Positions 13,548 through 27,994 of a DNA stretch of 64,000 nt are shown here, one piece after another. The notes below the pieces were generated by a model, which did no database searches, was not told where the DNA came from, and saw only the letters and a list, made by a program, of their open reading frames with translations. Location of the stretch: positions 1,184,834,357-1,184,898,356 of the forward strand of contig OY728152.1 of the NCBI GenBank assembly GCA_963277665.1. The letters are read 5' to 3'. The stretch is from Viscum album. Lineage: Eukaryota; Streptophyta; Magnoliopsida; Santalales; Viscaceae. A program made the translations under genes and the position numbers. Within the stretch, counting starts at the first letter, position 1, and every line of letters begins with the position of its first letter.

Positions 13548-14835
13548 AACTTGAAAAGATCCTCAATGTGAAATAAATAAAAATTAATCACATAACTCTA
13601 ATCTATGTAATTAATATTCATGTTGGGTCCATTTAAGTGAAGCATAAGTGAAGTCTTGTTTTTTACCATTGATTACTATAAATTCTATGATGAGATAATT
13701 AATCATTAATTATGAAAATAACAATTACATTATAAAATATATTTTTTAACAAATATAATATTTGAAAATAATATGACAAAAATTATCATCCAAAATATAA
13801 ATGATCACATGTAATAAAATAGTTAACGAATTTAGTAGATATGATGGTGGGATATGTTTTTCATGTGATATAAGTTATAAATACATTTTATTCAATATTT
13901 TCCAAAAATTAAAATGAAATCTCATTCAAAAAATTACAAAAAGAATAATTTTTTATTTTTTTTCAATTTAAAACATTATGAAAATTACAAGAAAAACCCA
14001 TTGGAGTTTAGTAAAAACAAACATTAAAACCTTTTTTGATATCACGGATATTGAACAAAATTGTTTTTCAAAGAATATATATATAATATGGATTTTCATT
14101 AAATAACAATTCAATATCTTGAGTAAATATATTGATTAAAATGAATGGAAAATTAGAATTTTATATAAATAAAGATGGGAGAATAATACTCATTATTTTT
14201 AGGAGTGGAATATAATAATATTTCATTATTAAAAACATATTTGTAAATAATTATAATAAACAAAGTGATTTTAAATTAAAAAATAATGTTTTTTTAAATT
14301 TGATTCATAAGCCTCATGGGAGAAAAATACATATATTGATAATTAAATTCCCATACCATTTATATATTTTTTCGTAATCAAATTCATAGGAATTATTAAC
14401 ATATCAAAAAATACGAATGTGGTGATAATGGCATGAGTATCAACTAAATTAAAGTTAGATGAGAAGCCATTAAATCAGGTCCAACATCCTCCATACATTT
14501 TCAAACCTCTATGAAAATAAATAGAAATTTATTATTAACATATTATAGAACTAGTATCATATATATTATATAATATAAAATTTTTGTATAATCATTTTCC
14601 ACACAACTTTTAGCAACACATTATTAAAATTATAGTTATTAGTGTTGCCTATTTTTTTTATCCTGTATATTTTTCAATTAGTTATGGATCATTTATTTTA
14701 ATCAAGGTACGATTATCCACATAATGACAATAGTAATATAAATATTGTTTATATTAATTATATATATTTTTATTTTCATCCATAAATGTATATATTTTGA
14801 AATGAATTAAACCATTTATGGAGACAGTGGACAAT

Positions 14836-15232
14836 ATGTATGTGCAAACGATGTTTCATTTTTTGGATTAATGGAATTAATAAAATAAAAATTATAAATA
14901 AATTTTTTATGTAATTATTTAATATATAAATATATCAAATATATTTATTGAAAATATCATTATTACATTTCATGTAAATAAAAATTAAAAACAAACTAGA
15001 TCACTTAATGGAGGTTGTCATGGATACGTATGCACGAGTGACGTTAACATTTTTCAGTAGTTTGGGATGAGAGATGATAGTTATGATATTATTATTATTT
15101 ATGTATAATATTTTTTTAGTAACATATATATATATTCATTAAATCCAAAATAATTATATACATAAATAATGGTTTCTTGAATTGAAATGTATCGCTCCGT
15201 GGAAGTGGTATTTTCTATGTACCCACAAGAGA
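14836..15232 (-). repeat. Three decayed CGTACG-type repeats in the C2 LTR
   Basis: Motif cores are TATGTATGTGCAAACGATG (about 14,835), GGATACGTATGCACGAG (15,023) and TATGTACCCACAAGAG (15,216). They are spaced about 188 and 190 bases apart, each preceded by a TGGAGA/GTGGAA block. In reverse they match the three copies in element C (spacings 185 and 193). Confidence 0.75.
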
Positions 15233-15572
15233 TACCATCACTTACATTTCAAGGGATAGAGGGTGAATAGTGGTGTTTTAATTCCCATAAGAACAATTAA
15301 ATATCTTAATTATAGTATTTTTATAGATTTATTTATATTCTAATATGTTTACATAATGTAAAATATTAATAAAATAAAATGTTATATTTTAAGGTGAATA
15401 GATATTATTTGAAATAACTCCTTTAGATCTCCTCTTATTTATCTAAGGGATTTTAAATCAACAATACAAATACCACACAAATGTGACTATAGGGGTGGAG
15501 ATGATAATTATGTAGAGTATGGATGAAATAGAATGGACAGATTAGAGAGATGAATTTAAATTAGCGGTACCA

Positions 15573-15580
15573 TTTTATAA
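15573..15580 (-). promoter_or_regulatory. TATA box remnant of C2 LTR
   Basis: Minus strand TTATAAAA, aligned with TATAAAAG at 59,165 of element C through the flanking GGTACC/GGTGCC and AGGGG/TGGGAAC blocks. The duplicate copy is at 25,595-25,602. Confidence 0.55.
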
Positions 15581-17987
15581 TTGTGTGTATGGGAACTCTT
15601 GTATTTTGCCAAAAAAAATTAAATTTATTACATTCAATCTCAATAAAAGTGGTTAAAAATGGAATATAAATCATCAATGGATGATATTTTTGATCTCTTA
15701 ATATCACCGATTTATAAGTCTATTTCATTAATTTTTTTGTATTTTTATAAATTATTATTTTTATAAAATAACATTACATACAATACAGATAGTATTCTAT
15801 ATATATATAATTAAATAAATATATATATATAAAATATTAATATATAATCGTTTAACATATAAATAATTTTCCATATTTATACATATTATTCATTGTGGGA
15901 ATTAACTTGCTCAAATTATATTAATTTAAATGTTTAAAAAATATAATATTTTATTTTTTTGTTAATGGAATTAATATACCATCGATTTTGTATAATAATT
16001 TATGATCACTCTATTATTACTAATAATTTTATTCAAATATACATCATTTAATGAAATTCATTAATCTCAAACTAGACACTTAATTTAATTCATAACCTTC
16101 TTTAATCCCTATGTCAACACATATAAATTTTTTAAAACTAAGAGATATATTTTATCCCTTCTATTATTTCAATATTATAGAGGACATTATCAAGAACTAG
16201 TGTCGATTAAAAATAAATTGGGAGAATAATTTAATAAGGATCTAATTACCATTATCAAATAGAATTTATGGTATGTAATTCCCTCCTAATAAAAATGTTT
16301 TGACCAATCTTATCTCAATTCAAAATTTAGGTAGTAAATTTACCATTGCAGCTATTCATTTGAAAAAACAATAAGTGTGGAAAATTTACTTAATTTGATC
16401 ACCATGATTCAAAATGTTGCATAATTTTTTTTGTAATTATATTTCTTATAGTGGATTATTTTTTTATAAAAGTTTCAAACTCCCAATAAAAATCGATTTT
16501 AGATAAATAAGTTTTTAAGAATAATACAAGGTTTACTTAATCCAATGATGAAAAATATAAAATAAATTTTAAAAAAATAATATTAAAAATAATATATATA
16601 TATATATATATTGAATAAAATAATTAACCAAATGTGAAATGTGAAATTCAATAATATAAAAATTAATTATTCACAGAAGTTTTGTTAAAAAATTTCCCAT
16701 TACTTTAATAATATTTTTATAATTATTTCTATCAAATGGACACCTAATGAATTCCTTTAGACACATATAATAATAATTTTCTCATCATATTCATTTCATA
16801 TTAATACCCACCAATAAAATAGATATAAAATAATATTAAATAATAATATTTTAATGATACATCGTGTTTTGTTTAAACTCAATGAAGTATATAACATAAG
16901 ATATCAAATAAATAAAACATTTTAGGAGAAATATATTCTGGAAATCATTGGGATTTATCAAAAACAATATATATATATATATATATATTCTCAATACAAA
17001 TATTTAATATATTTAGTCTCATTATTAAAACAAAAACCACTTTTAGTTATTTCATTTTAATATTAAAATAAAATTATTCAATTGAAATTAATGTTATAAG
17101 ACATTTATATTTATAAATAATCTATTATATGTTCTCTCAATATATACAATTAATTTATATACCCCAAAATATTTTATATTTTTTCTATAAGAATGGAAAA
17201 TATATGATTTAATAATATAAAATTATAAGTCCATTAATAAAAAATATATATTCCTCATATTCCATAAATAAAGGAATTAGTGATGAGGGGAGTTTTTTAA
17301 AATAAAAGGTACAAATTTCATTTATGGAAGTGGTGTCCACTATAAATATGAAAATTTAATATATATCCAAATTATTAAAGGGAAATAATAACAGATATAT
17401 TGAATACATTATGCAAAATCCAGTGACTTAACTGTACAATATATTTTAATTACTCTAATATGATTAGTATCCATAGGGTTATTTAAAATATAAAATATTT
17501 TATACACCCATTACAGTTGGAAAGTGGAAAATATTGTTTGATGAAAATATATGAAAATTATTAAGAATAAACTTTTCGGAAATGCAGACACATAATATAT
17601 ACTAGAACATAATATTTCTTAATTGATTATGATTATACGCATACCTATTAATCAAAAATAACTACTAATGTCATCAAATCACAACACAATTAGCTAGATC
17701 TTGTGTTATCCATGAGATATTGTTATGGTTTGATGATATAAACACATTATTTAAAATATTCTTTATTTGGATTATTTTGTCAATAGTTTCGTGATAATTA
17801 TTTTATTACATATATGGTAAATTGTTTTATGATTATTTGAATAGATTTTCTCTGTCATTATATATACTCAATTAATTTCGAAGATATAGAAGTCATAATC
17901 CATATCATGAAACATATCATCTTTTTTATCTATAAAATCACTCCATGAATTCCATATCAAAATTTATTTCATCATATGGGTCTTAAA

Positions 17988-18617
17988 ACCAAATCATAAG
18001 AGGTCTTTTGAATATTTGGTAATGTAATTACATACTATTGAATATATGCATATTATGTGAAATATTATGATTTATTTTCAGATTTCGGTTTTTATACTCA
18101 CAAATAGTGTTTTTTAGATATCAATTGAAATAATAAATTTTTATATCACAATAAAAATTACATCATAGAGAATAACAATGATTTAATAGGTTGAATTAAG
18201 AATTCATTTCGAAGAATATCCAGATCATGATATTATTGTCCTAATGGTTTTCAATTTGGTTTACTTATAATGAATTTAATTAGGAAGAAATGATTTTTAA
18301 TAAAATTAATGATTATAAAATTAAAATAATAACTGATAAGGATATTTTTATGTTTATTATCCTAGAAATATGTTAAAAAACTTAATCATTAGTTAATCCT
18401 CTTAACAAACGTATTCATACATCTATCCTATGTCACCTAACTGCATATAATTTTATGGGAACATATCTCAAAAGGAGTGTCGGGGAATAATTTACCTTCC
18501 GAATATAAAAATGTAATTTTATATATGTGATCATAAAATATTATGTATACCTTAAGATCATAATAATATTTCTTAGATAACATGAGAATGTGGCTGAAAA
18601 ATAAAAATGATACCACA
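17988..18617. other. Unassigned flank beyond the C2 LTR
   Basis: AT-rich DNA between the outer edge of the C2 LTR and the duplication junction. I see no coding trace, and no structure apart from its second copy at about 27,995-28,621. It is presumably the DNA into which C2 inserted. Confidence 0.4.
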
Positions 18618-18654
18618 TGTGGGTGATACATTGTGTTGAATAGATTAATTCTAC

Positions 18655-20200
18655 ATTAACCATGTTACATAGGAAACATGAACCATAGTTAATGATTTGA
18701 TGTCATTTGGATCAGAATTTTTGGTTTAATAAATTCTAATACTCTATTTCTATTGTTGGTACAACAGTCTCTCTCCAAAATAATTAAAATAACATTGCTG
18801 GAAGATTGTGAGTAGAAAAAACAAATAGTGCTTGTTAAAATTGGTATGTTGAATGAATTTGACATTAATATATATTTCTTAGATTAGTGAGGAGATTAAT
18901 TATACATTTTCATTCATTGATGATGATATTATTGTTAATTTATCCTCATATTTCCTTGTTTTTAGTTCATCCCCGCAGAACTGATATGTACAGAAACCTT
19001 TGAGTGTATTACTAGTGGGTTGTAAAAAATGATAATGATGATTTTATGAAGAAATGTTAGATATATTAATATGTTATAGATGAAAAAAAGATACTGATGA
19101 TATGATTTAACCTTTTCTAGTTCTAGAGTTGAAATGTGAAAATCTATCGATGGACTTTGTGGTGGGACTACCAAATACATCTCGAGTAAATAATGAAATC
19201 TTTGTTATTATTGATTGTTTGATTATGTCTTTTTATTTTCATTCTTTACAACTTATCTCTAGATCAATATTCTTGGTTTTTTCTAATTGATATAGTTCAT
19301 TTGCATTGAGTTCCTCCACTCATTGTATCTAAACGTTATCCTATGTTAATTTATTACTTCTGGAAGGGCCATCAGAAGCCATTAGGAACTAAATAATATT
19401 TAATAAAAGGTTTTCATCATAAATAAGATTGACTATCAGAGTGAAAAATTCAAAACATTGGAAGAAATAATCCACCCTATTAAATAAATTTATTTGGAAT
19501 TTTGTCTCATCATCTTTCATTAGTTGATTTTTCTTATAATAACAGTTTTCATTCAAGTATATCGATTTAACATTTCAACACTTTATACGAAATGGGGTGC
19601 TGAAATATTGAATTTTTGGACGATTTTTGGGAATAGTAGTTGATGGTACTGAAATTAGTGGAGATTGTGGTATATAAATCTTAGATGACTGACGTACACA
19701 TTAGGAAAACTCAGATATGGAAGAAATGTTATGCAAGTAACAGAGGGGAAGGATTTTCATTTTTGGTTACAGATAAATGTTTCCTTAAAATATCCATAGG
19801 GAAAAGTGATATGAATTCTGAGAACACATATCATTGGACATTATGAAATCCTAGAAAAATCTGGACAAATTTTCAACTATGAAACCTTGCCTTCGATTTT
19901 ATCTCAGGTCATCAATTTTTTCATGTTTCCTTGTTAATGAAAAATATGCCAGATCCATTTATTATTTTGACCCCATATATTGTTAAATTGGAATACAAGA
20001 ATTCTTAGAGTGATATACCAATTAATAATTTTGATCATATATGAGTAATTATTGTGGAATAATGTAATTCACTCAGTTAATGTTTTATGAAGACACCACA
20101 TGGTTGAAGAAGCATGATGGAAATCTAAAAATTCTATGAGGGAAAAATATTCTCATTTATTTGAAAAGTAAATAAAAATTATAAGGAATAAATTTCAATA
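18655..20200 (+). pseudogene. Decayed integrase of element A, copy 2
   Basis: Duplicate of the integrase remnant at 8,600-10,150, cut off from the rest of pol. It keeps H-P-R-R-T-D-M-Y-R-N-L near 18,970 (HHCC region). It also keeps an unbroken M-D-F-V-V-G-L-P-N-T-S-R stretch at 19,150, where the first catalytic Asp is intact although copy 1 has lost it. The second catalytic region near 19,325 reads L-I-V-S-K-R-Y-P, with Lys replacing the catalytic Asp. Y-F-W-K-G-H-Q-K-P-L-G-T follows at 19,354. It is a dead fragment with no start or promoter of its own. Confidence 0.8.
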
Positions 20201-20211
20201 TGTGGTGAGAA

Positions 20212-23200
20212 TGTAACAACTTCAATATTTATAGAAATATATCTTTCATATTTATAAATATATTTTAATTATATATTTATATTTATTCTATTAAGTATTT
20301 TTTAAAATACATATTTTATTTTATGGTTATTTAAATAAATCATTTATAATTTAAATATACAATATTCATTTAGAAAAATAATTTCATTTTTGAAATTAAA
20401 ATATCAAAATTATACTATAGTGATATTTTGTTATCTTTTCAAAAAAATATAAATTTTGGTTAATATTAAAAAATTGCAGGTTTTATTAAACACGATTTTT
20501 TGTGATAGTGTCAAGACGTAATTAAGATATATATTCTACTAAACATAATGAAACATTAAATAATGGTATTTTTAGAGGAATATAGTAAAATAATAATTTC
20601 AAATATGAAAATTATATTCTTTTCATGATAAGCATAAATTTTTTTGTATATGTTAATGCAGTGCTTGCATAATGATGAAAATGTTAAAACTGGTAAATTG
20701 TTGATATTAAAGGCGTGAGAAAACAATTTTCATTAGATATTTATTAATTATTATGTTTAATTTATTTTATTAACTATTATATTCTAATTATATAGTCATA
20801 TAACATATAGCTTTTCTAAATGCATGTGGAATTCTTGTGGAAGGCAGGAGAGGGAAATAATTTGAGAAGTTTTCTTGATATGTGTACAAGTTAATATAAA
20901 TAATTGAAGAATATATTTCATTATTTTTAAACTAATTAATTTATTTTAGCAATATGAATTTATGTTGAATTTTTATATATGACAGAATTATCATAAATGC
21001 ATGTGCACACCTGATGGAGGCTTCTGAATTATATGAAAAATTAATAAAATATTTTAATATAAAATTTTAAGAATTAGTAAATTATATAATTTTTTTGTAA
21101 ATCTCTTTCTATAAGAATTGTTTTCTCATTAACTATTTTTATTCAAATTTTGTACCTTTTTTACCCATATTAATAACATTAAAACCTTCATACTATAACA
21201 TTTAAAATAAATTTAATGTTATTCACACTATAAATTTTAATTTGTATAATATATTAATATAATTTCACTTATATTTTTTAAAAAAATAATTATTATTTGG
21301 AAATATAATTAATTTTAATTTCATTTAATATAATTATTTATTTTATTTAATAAATATCTACCTTAATGGATTTTACAAAAAAATTTCAGTAATTAATAAA
21401 TTAATGAATAAATAAAATTAATGGTATTGCAATTAAAATATAAATTTTATTGGATATAATTAATATAATTCATTAATTTCCAAATATAATTTAATATTTA
21501 AATGATATAGTAATAAATTTAACTAGATTTTGAATAGTGGATTTTATGTTTTTAAGGTCAGAAATATGAATAGTGATTAATTTGGCAAAATATATTATTC
21601 ATGAATAAAATATTTTAATAAACTATTAAAAAATTAAAAAAAATCTTGTAAAATTCAAAAATGATATGAGTTATTTGAAAATGTTATATCATGTTTTTTT
21701 ATTATTATTTAATGTTTTATCCTAATAATAGACAAAAGATTTGTAAATATTTTACATTATTCCAAAATTCCCCATCACCTCAATTATAAAAGGAGGCACA
21801 TTCAATTACAAAGTGTTGTCTCCCTAAGCCATATTTTAGTCTATATTCTATCAAATTACCTCATACTTCTCCTATTCTACATTATAGTCCATCTGAGCTC
21901 ATAAAAAAACTTCCAAGAGCATTAAGGAAGTTCATAAAGATAATTTATAATGCGGTAAAATCCTAATCTTTTTCTATTAAATTATTTCTCACATCATCCT
22001 TATCATCACATAAAATATAGAGTTTCATGATAAATATATTATAATAAATATATAATATAATTTATTTATTGTATATTCATCATAAATTCTTTCATCTTTT
22101 TATTTTTTTACTTAGAAATGAAATTGACATCTATGTTGTGTAAAATCACATCCTTCGTGGATGATGAGTTTTGGATTCATTTTATAAAAAAAGTAGGGAT
22201 TGTTTAAATTCAAATGTAATTATATAAAATGACAAAAACATATATATAAATTTATATATATATCTATTTGTGTGTGTTTTCAGATATTTTGTATTTTTTT
22301 TGACAAGAATGCCTATAATAAATTGAACATGGAGGTCATGAAAAGTACTGCCCCAATGGAATGGAAATAACAAAATATAGTTAAAAAGTGTGAAAAATAT
22401 TGTTAAAATATATTATAATGTATTATAAACATTATTATAGTTCAATAATAAATTAGTAACACTATTGAAATCATTATCTAGGAGCTTATTTCACATTTGA
22501 AGGATGTTGATTTGGAGATAAGGGACTCTTTAACTAAAATGTTTTTAAATGTTTTAACGATTTATACATATATAATGTCCTATTTATGTAAATGTTTTCA
22601 AAATGGTAATAATTAATTTATTTATATTTTTATTAATGTTTAAATTTTTGTCATTTTTTATATTGGATATTTTTCCATGTATTTTTTAAATGACATTCAT
22701 TTTAAAATCCTTTTAAATGTTACTTTTTTATAAAATTAAAAAATATTACCCTTTTTATATGACATCAGATGTTTAACACAAATTAATGAAACTTTATTAC
22801 AAAAATGATCCCATTATATTTTTCATAGATATTTTTGTAGAATATTGTTTCATTTTTTTGTGTGTGGTTTTTGATAATTTTAATGTGGTTTATTCAAAAA
22901 ATTATATTTTTCATATCTTAATGAGTTTTTCTCATGGGTTTAAATGAGTTATTAAGGGATTTATTTTTGATATCTTCCTTAAGAATTTGTTATTATGGGT
23001 TGATACAATTCTTACTCATGATAAGACTATTTTATACCGATTATAAATCTTGTTTTGATTGTTTAATCCCTAATATAGCTCAAAATATGTCGGGTCTAGC
23101 ACCATTATATCTCTAGATATTAAATGTGATACATATTAGTGATTTAAAATGCATTAGTTCTTCCAGATTTGGAATTTGAACATATTGTTATTCCATTTTA

Positions 23201-23568
23201 ACTATTAATATAACAGTGATATTATAATGATGTCATATGGAATGTTTATTATTTTTCTATTGATTTTTATCATTTTTAAAGAGAAATGTTTTAAATGGGT
23301 ATTCATGTTTTGATTGGACATCTGATTTTCATTCATTATGTACATTATTCAGCTTTCTATTCTCATCTTATTTTTTAAAAAACAAAGGGTATAAAAATAG
23401 GAATGATACATAAAAATTTATTATGAAATCTATGATAATTTTTCATAGAATTCATGTCTTATTTTAAAATTTTATATTTGGGATGAAATTGATACTGTAT
23501 TAGAAGTTTACACATTATATAAATATTGGATGTTATATATGTATTATGACATAATTATCTAAATCACT
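20212..23568 (+). repeat. Duplicated copy of element A 3' LTR
   Basis: Third copy of the A LTR, made by the segmental duplication rather than by transposition. It starts TGTAACAACTTC, carries TATAAAAG at 21,785, and ends at about ATCACTA. It is colinear with 10,176-13,547. Confidence 0.8.
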
Positions 23569-26500
23569 AAACTTGAAAAGATCCTCAATATGAAATAAAG
23601 AAAAATTAATCACATAACTCTAATTTATCTAATTTATTTTCATGTTGGGTCCATTTAAGTGAAGCATAATTGAAGACTTTTTTACCATTGATTACTAAAA
23701 ATTCTATTAAAATATCATTAATCATTCGTTATGAAAATACCAATTACATTTTCTAATATATTTTTTAAAAATTATAATATTTGAAAATAATATGACAAAA
23801 ATTATAATCAAAAATATTAATGAAATCATGTAATCAAATATTTAACGAATTTAGTATATATGATGGTGGGAAATTTTTTTCATGTGATATAATTTGTAAT
23901 AACATTTTATTCATTATTTTCTAAAAAATAAAATGAAATCTCATTCGAAAAATTACAATAAAAAATAATTTTTAAATTTTTTTTAAAATTAAAACATTAT
24001 AAAAATTACATGATAAAAAAAATGGAATTTAGTAAAAAAAAAATGAATATGTTTTTAGACATCACAGATATTGAATAAAATTGTTATTCAAATAATATAT
24101 AAATAAAGTGTATTTTCATTAAATAACAATTCAATATATTGAGTAAATATATTGATTAAAATGAATGGAAAATTAGTATTTTATATAAATAACAATGGGA
24201 AAATACTACTCATTATTTTTAGGAGTGGAATATAATAATATTTCATTATCAAAAACATATTTATAAATAATTATAATAAACAAACATGTTTTAAATTAAC
24301 AAATAATGTTTTTTAAATTGGAATCATAAGCCTCATTGAAGAAAAATACTTATATGGATAATTAAATTCTCATACCATTTACATATTTATTTTTAATCAT
24401 ATTCATAGTAATTATTTACACAACAAAAAATATGAATGTGGTGATAATGGCATGCATCTCACATAAATAATAGATAAATGAAAACCCATTAAATCGGGTC
24501 CAACATCCTCCATACATTTTCAAACCTCTATTAAAATAGATAAAAATTTATTATTAACCTATTATAGAACTAATATCACATATATTATATAATATATAAT
24601 TTTTGTAAAATCATTTGCTACACAACTTTTGACAACTCATTATTAAAATTATGGTTATCAGTGTTGCCTATTTTTCTTTTCATGTATTTTTTTCCATTAG
24701 TTTTGGATCATTTATTTTAATCAAGGTACCATTATCTCCATTATGATAATCATAATATAAATATTGTTTATATTAATTATATATAAGTTTATGTTCATCC
24801 ATAAATGTATATATTTTGTAATGAAATATTCCATTTATGGAGATGGTGGACAATAAGTACGTGCGAACGATGTTTTATTTTTTGGATTAATGAAAATTAA
24901 TAAAATAAAAATAATAAATGAAATTTTTAATGGAATTATTTTAATATATAAATATATCACATTTATTAATTGAAAACATCATTATTACAATCCATGTAAA
25001 TTGAAAATTAAAAACAAAATAGAACACTTAATGGTGGGTTTTATGGATACGTATGCACGAGCGACGTTAACATTTTTTAGCAATTTGGGATGAGAGATGA
25101 CAGTTAGGATTTTATTATTTGTTACATATGATAATTTTTTTAGTATCAGATATATATTCACTAAATCCAAAAAAATTACATACATAAATAATGATTTCTA
25201 GAATTTAAATGTATCGCTCCGTGGATGTGGTATTTTTTACGAACCCACAAGAGATACAATCAATTACATTTCAAGGGATAGAGGGTGAATAATTGTGTTT
25301 TAATGGCCATAAGAACAATTTAATATCTTATTTATAGTATTTTTATAGATTTATTTATATTCTAATATGTTTAGATATGGTAAAATAGTAATAAAATAGA
25401 AAGTGATCTTGTAAGGTGAATAAAAATTACTTGAAATAACTCCTTTAGATCTCCACTTATTTATCAATGAGATTTTAAATCAGAAATACAAATATCACCC
25501 GAATGTGACTATAGGGGCGGGGATGATAATTTCGTAGAGTATGGATAAACTAGAATGAACATATTAGAGAGATGAATTGAAATTAAGGTGACCATTTTAT
25601 AAATTTTTGTTTGGGAACTCTTGTATTTTCCAAAAAAAATTAAATATATTGCATTCACTCTCAATAAAATTGATAAAAAATGGAATATAAATCGTCAATG
25701 GATGATATTTTTGATCTCTTAATATCACCAATATATACGCCTATTTTATTAATTTTTTTGTATTATTATAAAATATTATTTTCAAAAAAAAACTTACAAT
25801 ATAGATAGTATTATAAATATTTATAATTAAATATATAAATAAATAAATAATATTAATATATAACCTTTTAACATATATTTAATTTTCCATGTTCATACAT
25901 ATTATTCTTTGTGGGCATTAACTCGCTCAAAATATATTGATTTAAATTTTAAAAAAATAAAATATTTTATTTTATTTATAATTGAATTGATATACCATCG
26001 ATGTTTTATAATAATTTACGGTCCCTCTATTATTACTAATAATTTGAATCAAATATAAATCATTTAATGAAATTCATTAATATAAAACTAGACAGTTAAT
26101 TTAATTCATAACCTTCTTTAATACTTATGTCAACACATATAAATTTTTTATAACTATGAGATATATTTTATACCTTCTCATATTTATATATTATAGAGGA
26201 CATTATCAAGAACCAGTGTCGATTAAAAATAAATTAGGAGAAAAATTTTAAAACGACCTAATTACCATTATCCATTAATATTTATGGTATGTAATTCTAT
26301 CCTAATAAAAATGTTTTGAACAAAATTATCTCAATTCAACATTTAGGTTGTAAATTAACCGTTGTAGCTATTCATTTGGAAAAAAAATTAGAGTGGATAA
26401 TTTAATTAATTTGAAAACCATGAATCAAAATGTGGAATAATCATTTTTGTAATTATATTTCTTATAGTATATTATTTTTTATAAAAGTTTGAAACTCCCA

Positions 26501-27994
26501 ATTAAAATTGATTTTATTTAAATAAATTTTTAAGAATAATATAAGGTTTACTTAATCCCATGATGAAAAATTATATAATTTAAATTTAAAAAATTACATT
26601 TAAAATAATATATATATATATATATATTGAATAAAATAATTATCCAAATGTGAAATGTTTAATTTAATAAAATAAAAATAAATTATTCAAATAAGTTTTG
26701 TTAAAAATAATTCCCACTACTTTAAAAAAATGTATTATTATTTCTATCAAATAGACACCTAATGAATTCTTTTATACACTTATATTCATTATTTTTTCAT
26801 TATATTGTTTATATATTTATTCCCACCAATACAATAGATATAGAGTAACATTAAATAATAATATTTTAATGTTACATCGTGTTTTGTTTAAACTCGATGA
26901 AGTATATATCATAATATATCAAATAAATAAATCCTTTTTTAGAGAAATTTATTCTGGAAATAATTGGGATTTACCAAAAACAATTATATATATTCTTGAA
27001 ACAAATATGTAATATTTTTAGTCTCATTATTAAACCAAAAACCACAATTAGTTATTTTATTTTAATTTTAAAATAAAATTATTAAATTGAAATTTATTTT
27101 AGAGGAAATTAATATTTATAAATAATCTATTTTATGTGCTCACAAAATATAGAATTAATTTATATACCCCCAAAAATTTTAATATATTTTCTATAAGAAG
27201 GAAAAATATATGATTTAATAATATAAAATAATAAGACCCTTAATAAAAAATTTATATTCTTTATATTCCATAAATAATGGAATTAGTGATATGGGGTGGA
27301 TTATAAAAGAAAAGGTACATATTTCATTTCTTGATGTGGTGTCTGTTATAAATATGAAAATTTAATATATATCCAAATAATTAAAGGTAAATAATAATGG
27401 ATATATTGAATACATTATTCAAAATCTTGTGACTTAATTCTACAATATATTTGAATTACTCTAATATGCTCAGTATCCATAGGGTTAATTAAAATATACA
27501 ATATTTAATACATCCATTACAAATGGAAAGTGGAAAATATTGTTTGATGAAAATATATGAAAATTATTAAGAATAAAATGTTATGAATTGCATACACATC
27601 ATATATACTAGAACGTAATATTTCATATATGATTATGATTATACGCACATCTATTAATCTAAAAGATATTCAAAAGTCATCAAATCACAACACAATTACC
27701 TAGATCTTATGTTATCCGTGATATATTGTTATGGTTTGATGAAATCAAGACATTATTTAAAATATTCTATATTTGGATTATTTTGGAAATAGTTTCATCG
27801 TATATATTTTAATATACATATGGTAAAATTTATTGTGATTCTATGAATAGATTTTCTCTATCATTGTAAATACTCAATTAATTTCAATGATATAGAAGTC
27901 ATAATTCATATCAAGAAACGTATCATCTTTTTTACCTATTAAAATCACTCCATGAATTCCATATCAAAATGTATTTCATCATATGGGTCTTAAA
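23569..27994 (-). repeat. Duplicated copy of the C2 LTR outer part
   Basis: Colinear with 13,548-17,987. The three spaced motifs recur at about 24,855, 25,045 and 25,237, and the reversed TATA box at 25,595. The reversed LTR start is ATGGGTCTTAAA near 27,983. A (TA)n run is at about 26,609-26,627. Confidence 0.75.

Larger units (their letters stand above)
13548..17987 (-). repeat. C2 5' LTR, outer part (right of the element A insertion)
   Basis: Reversed, this aligns with the element C LTR from about 56,800 to 60,850. Landmarks: GGTCCAACATCCTCCATAC at 14,478 (C near 60,219-60,235); three spaced motif copies at 14,836, 15,023 and 15,215 matching the C triplet at 59,896, 59,703 and 59,518; a reversed TATA box at 15,573; and a reversed start ATGGGTCTTAAA near 17,977 for TGTAACACCCCAT. 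Microsatellites of TA occur at about 16,591-16,610 and 16,968-16,989. No coding remnant is visible. Confidence 0.8.
8563..18617. repeat. 10-kb tandem duplication, copy 1
   Basis: Starts TGTGGGTGATA inside A's RNase H end and finishes ...GATACCACA. The same start recurs at 18,618, immediately after the end of this copy, and the same end recurs at 28,621. Content: integrase and 3' LTR of A, the right part of the C2 LTR, and about 630 bases of flank. Aligned stretches differ at roughly one base in seven in a 160-base sample compared by eye, plus small indels, so the duplication is old. Confidence 0.9.

Noticed and set aside
16968..16989. TA-repeat runs as an origin or regulatory element
   Set aside because: Simple (TA)n microsatellites are frequent in this AT-rich DNA, and the run lengths differ between the tandem copies.
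4514..23116. Small open frames in the A and C2 LTRs (for example 4,514-4,699, 12,654-12,923, 22,934-23,116) as genes
   Set aside because: They lie inside LTR copies, are not preserved between the copies, and are rich in Phe, Ile, Tyr and Lys, as expected from AT-rich non-coding DNA.
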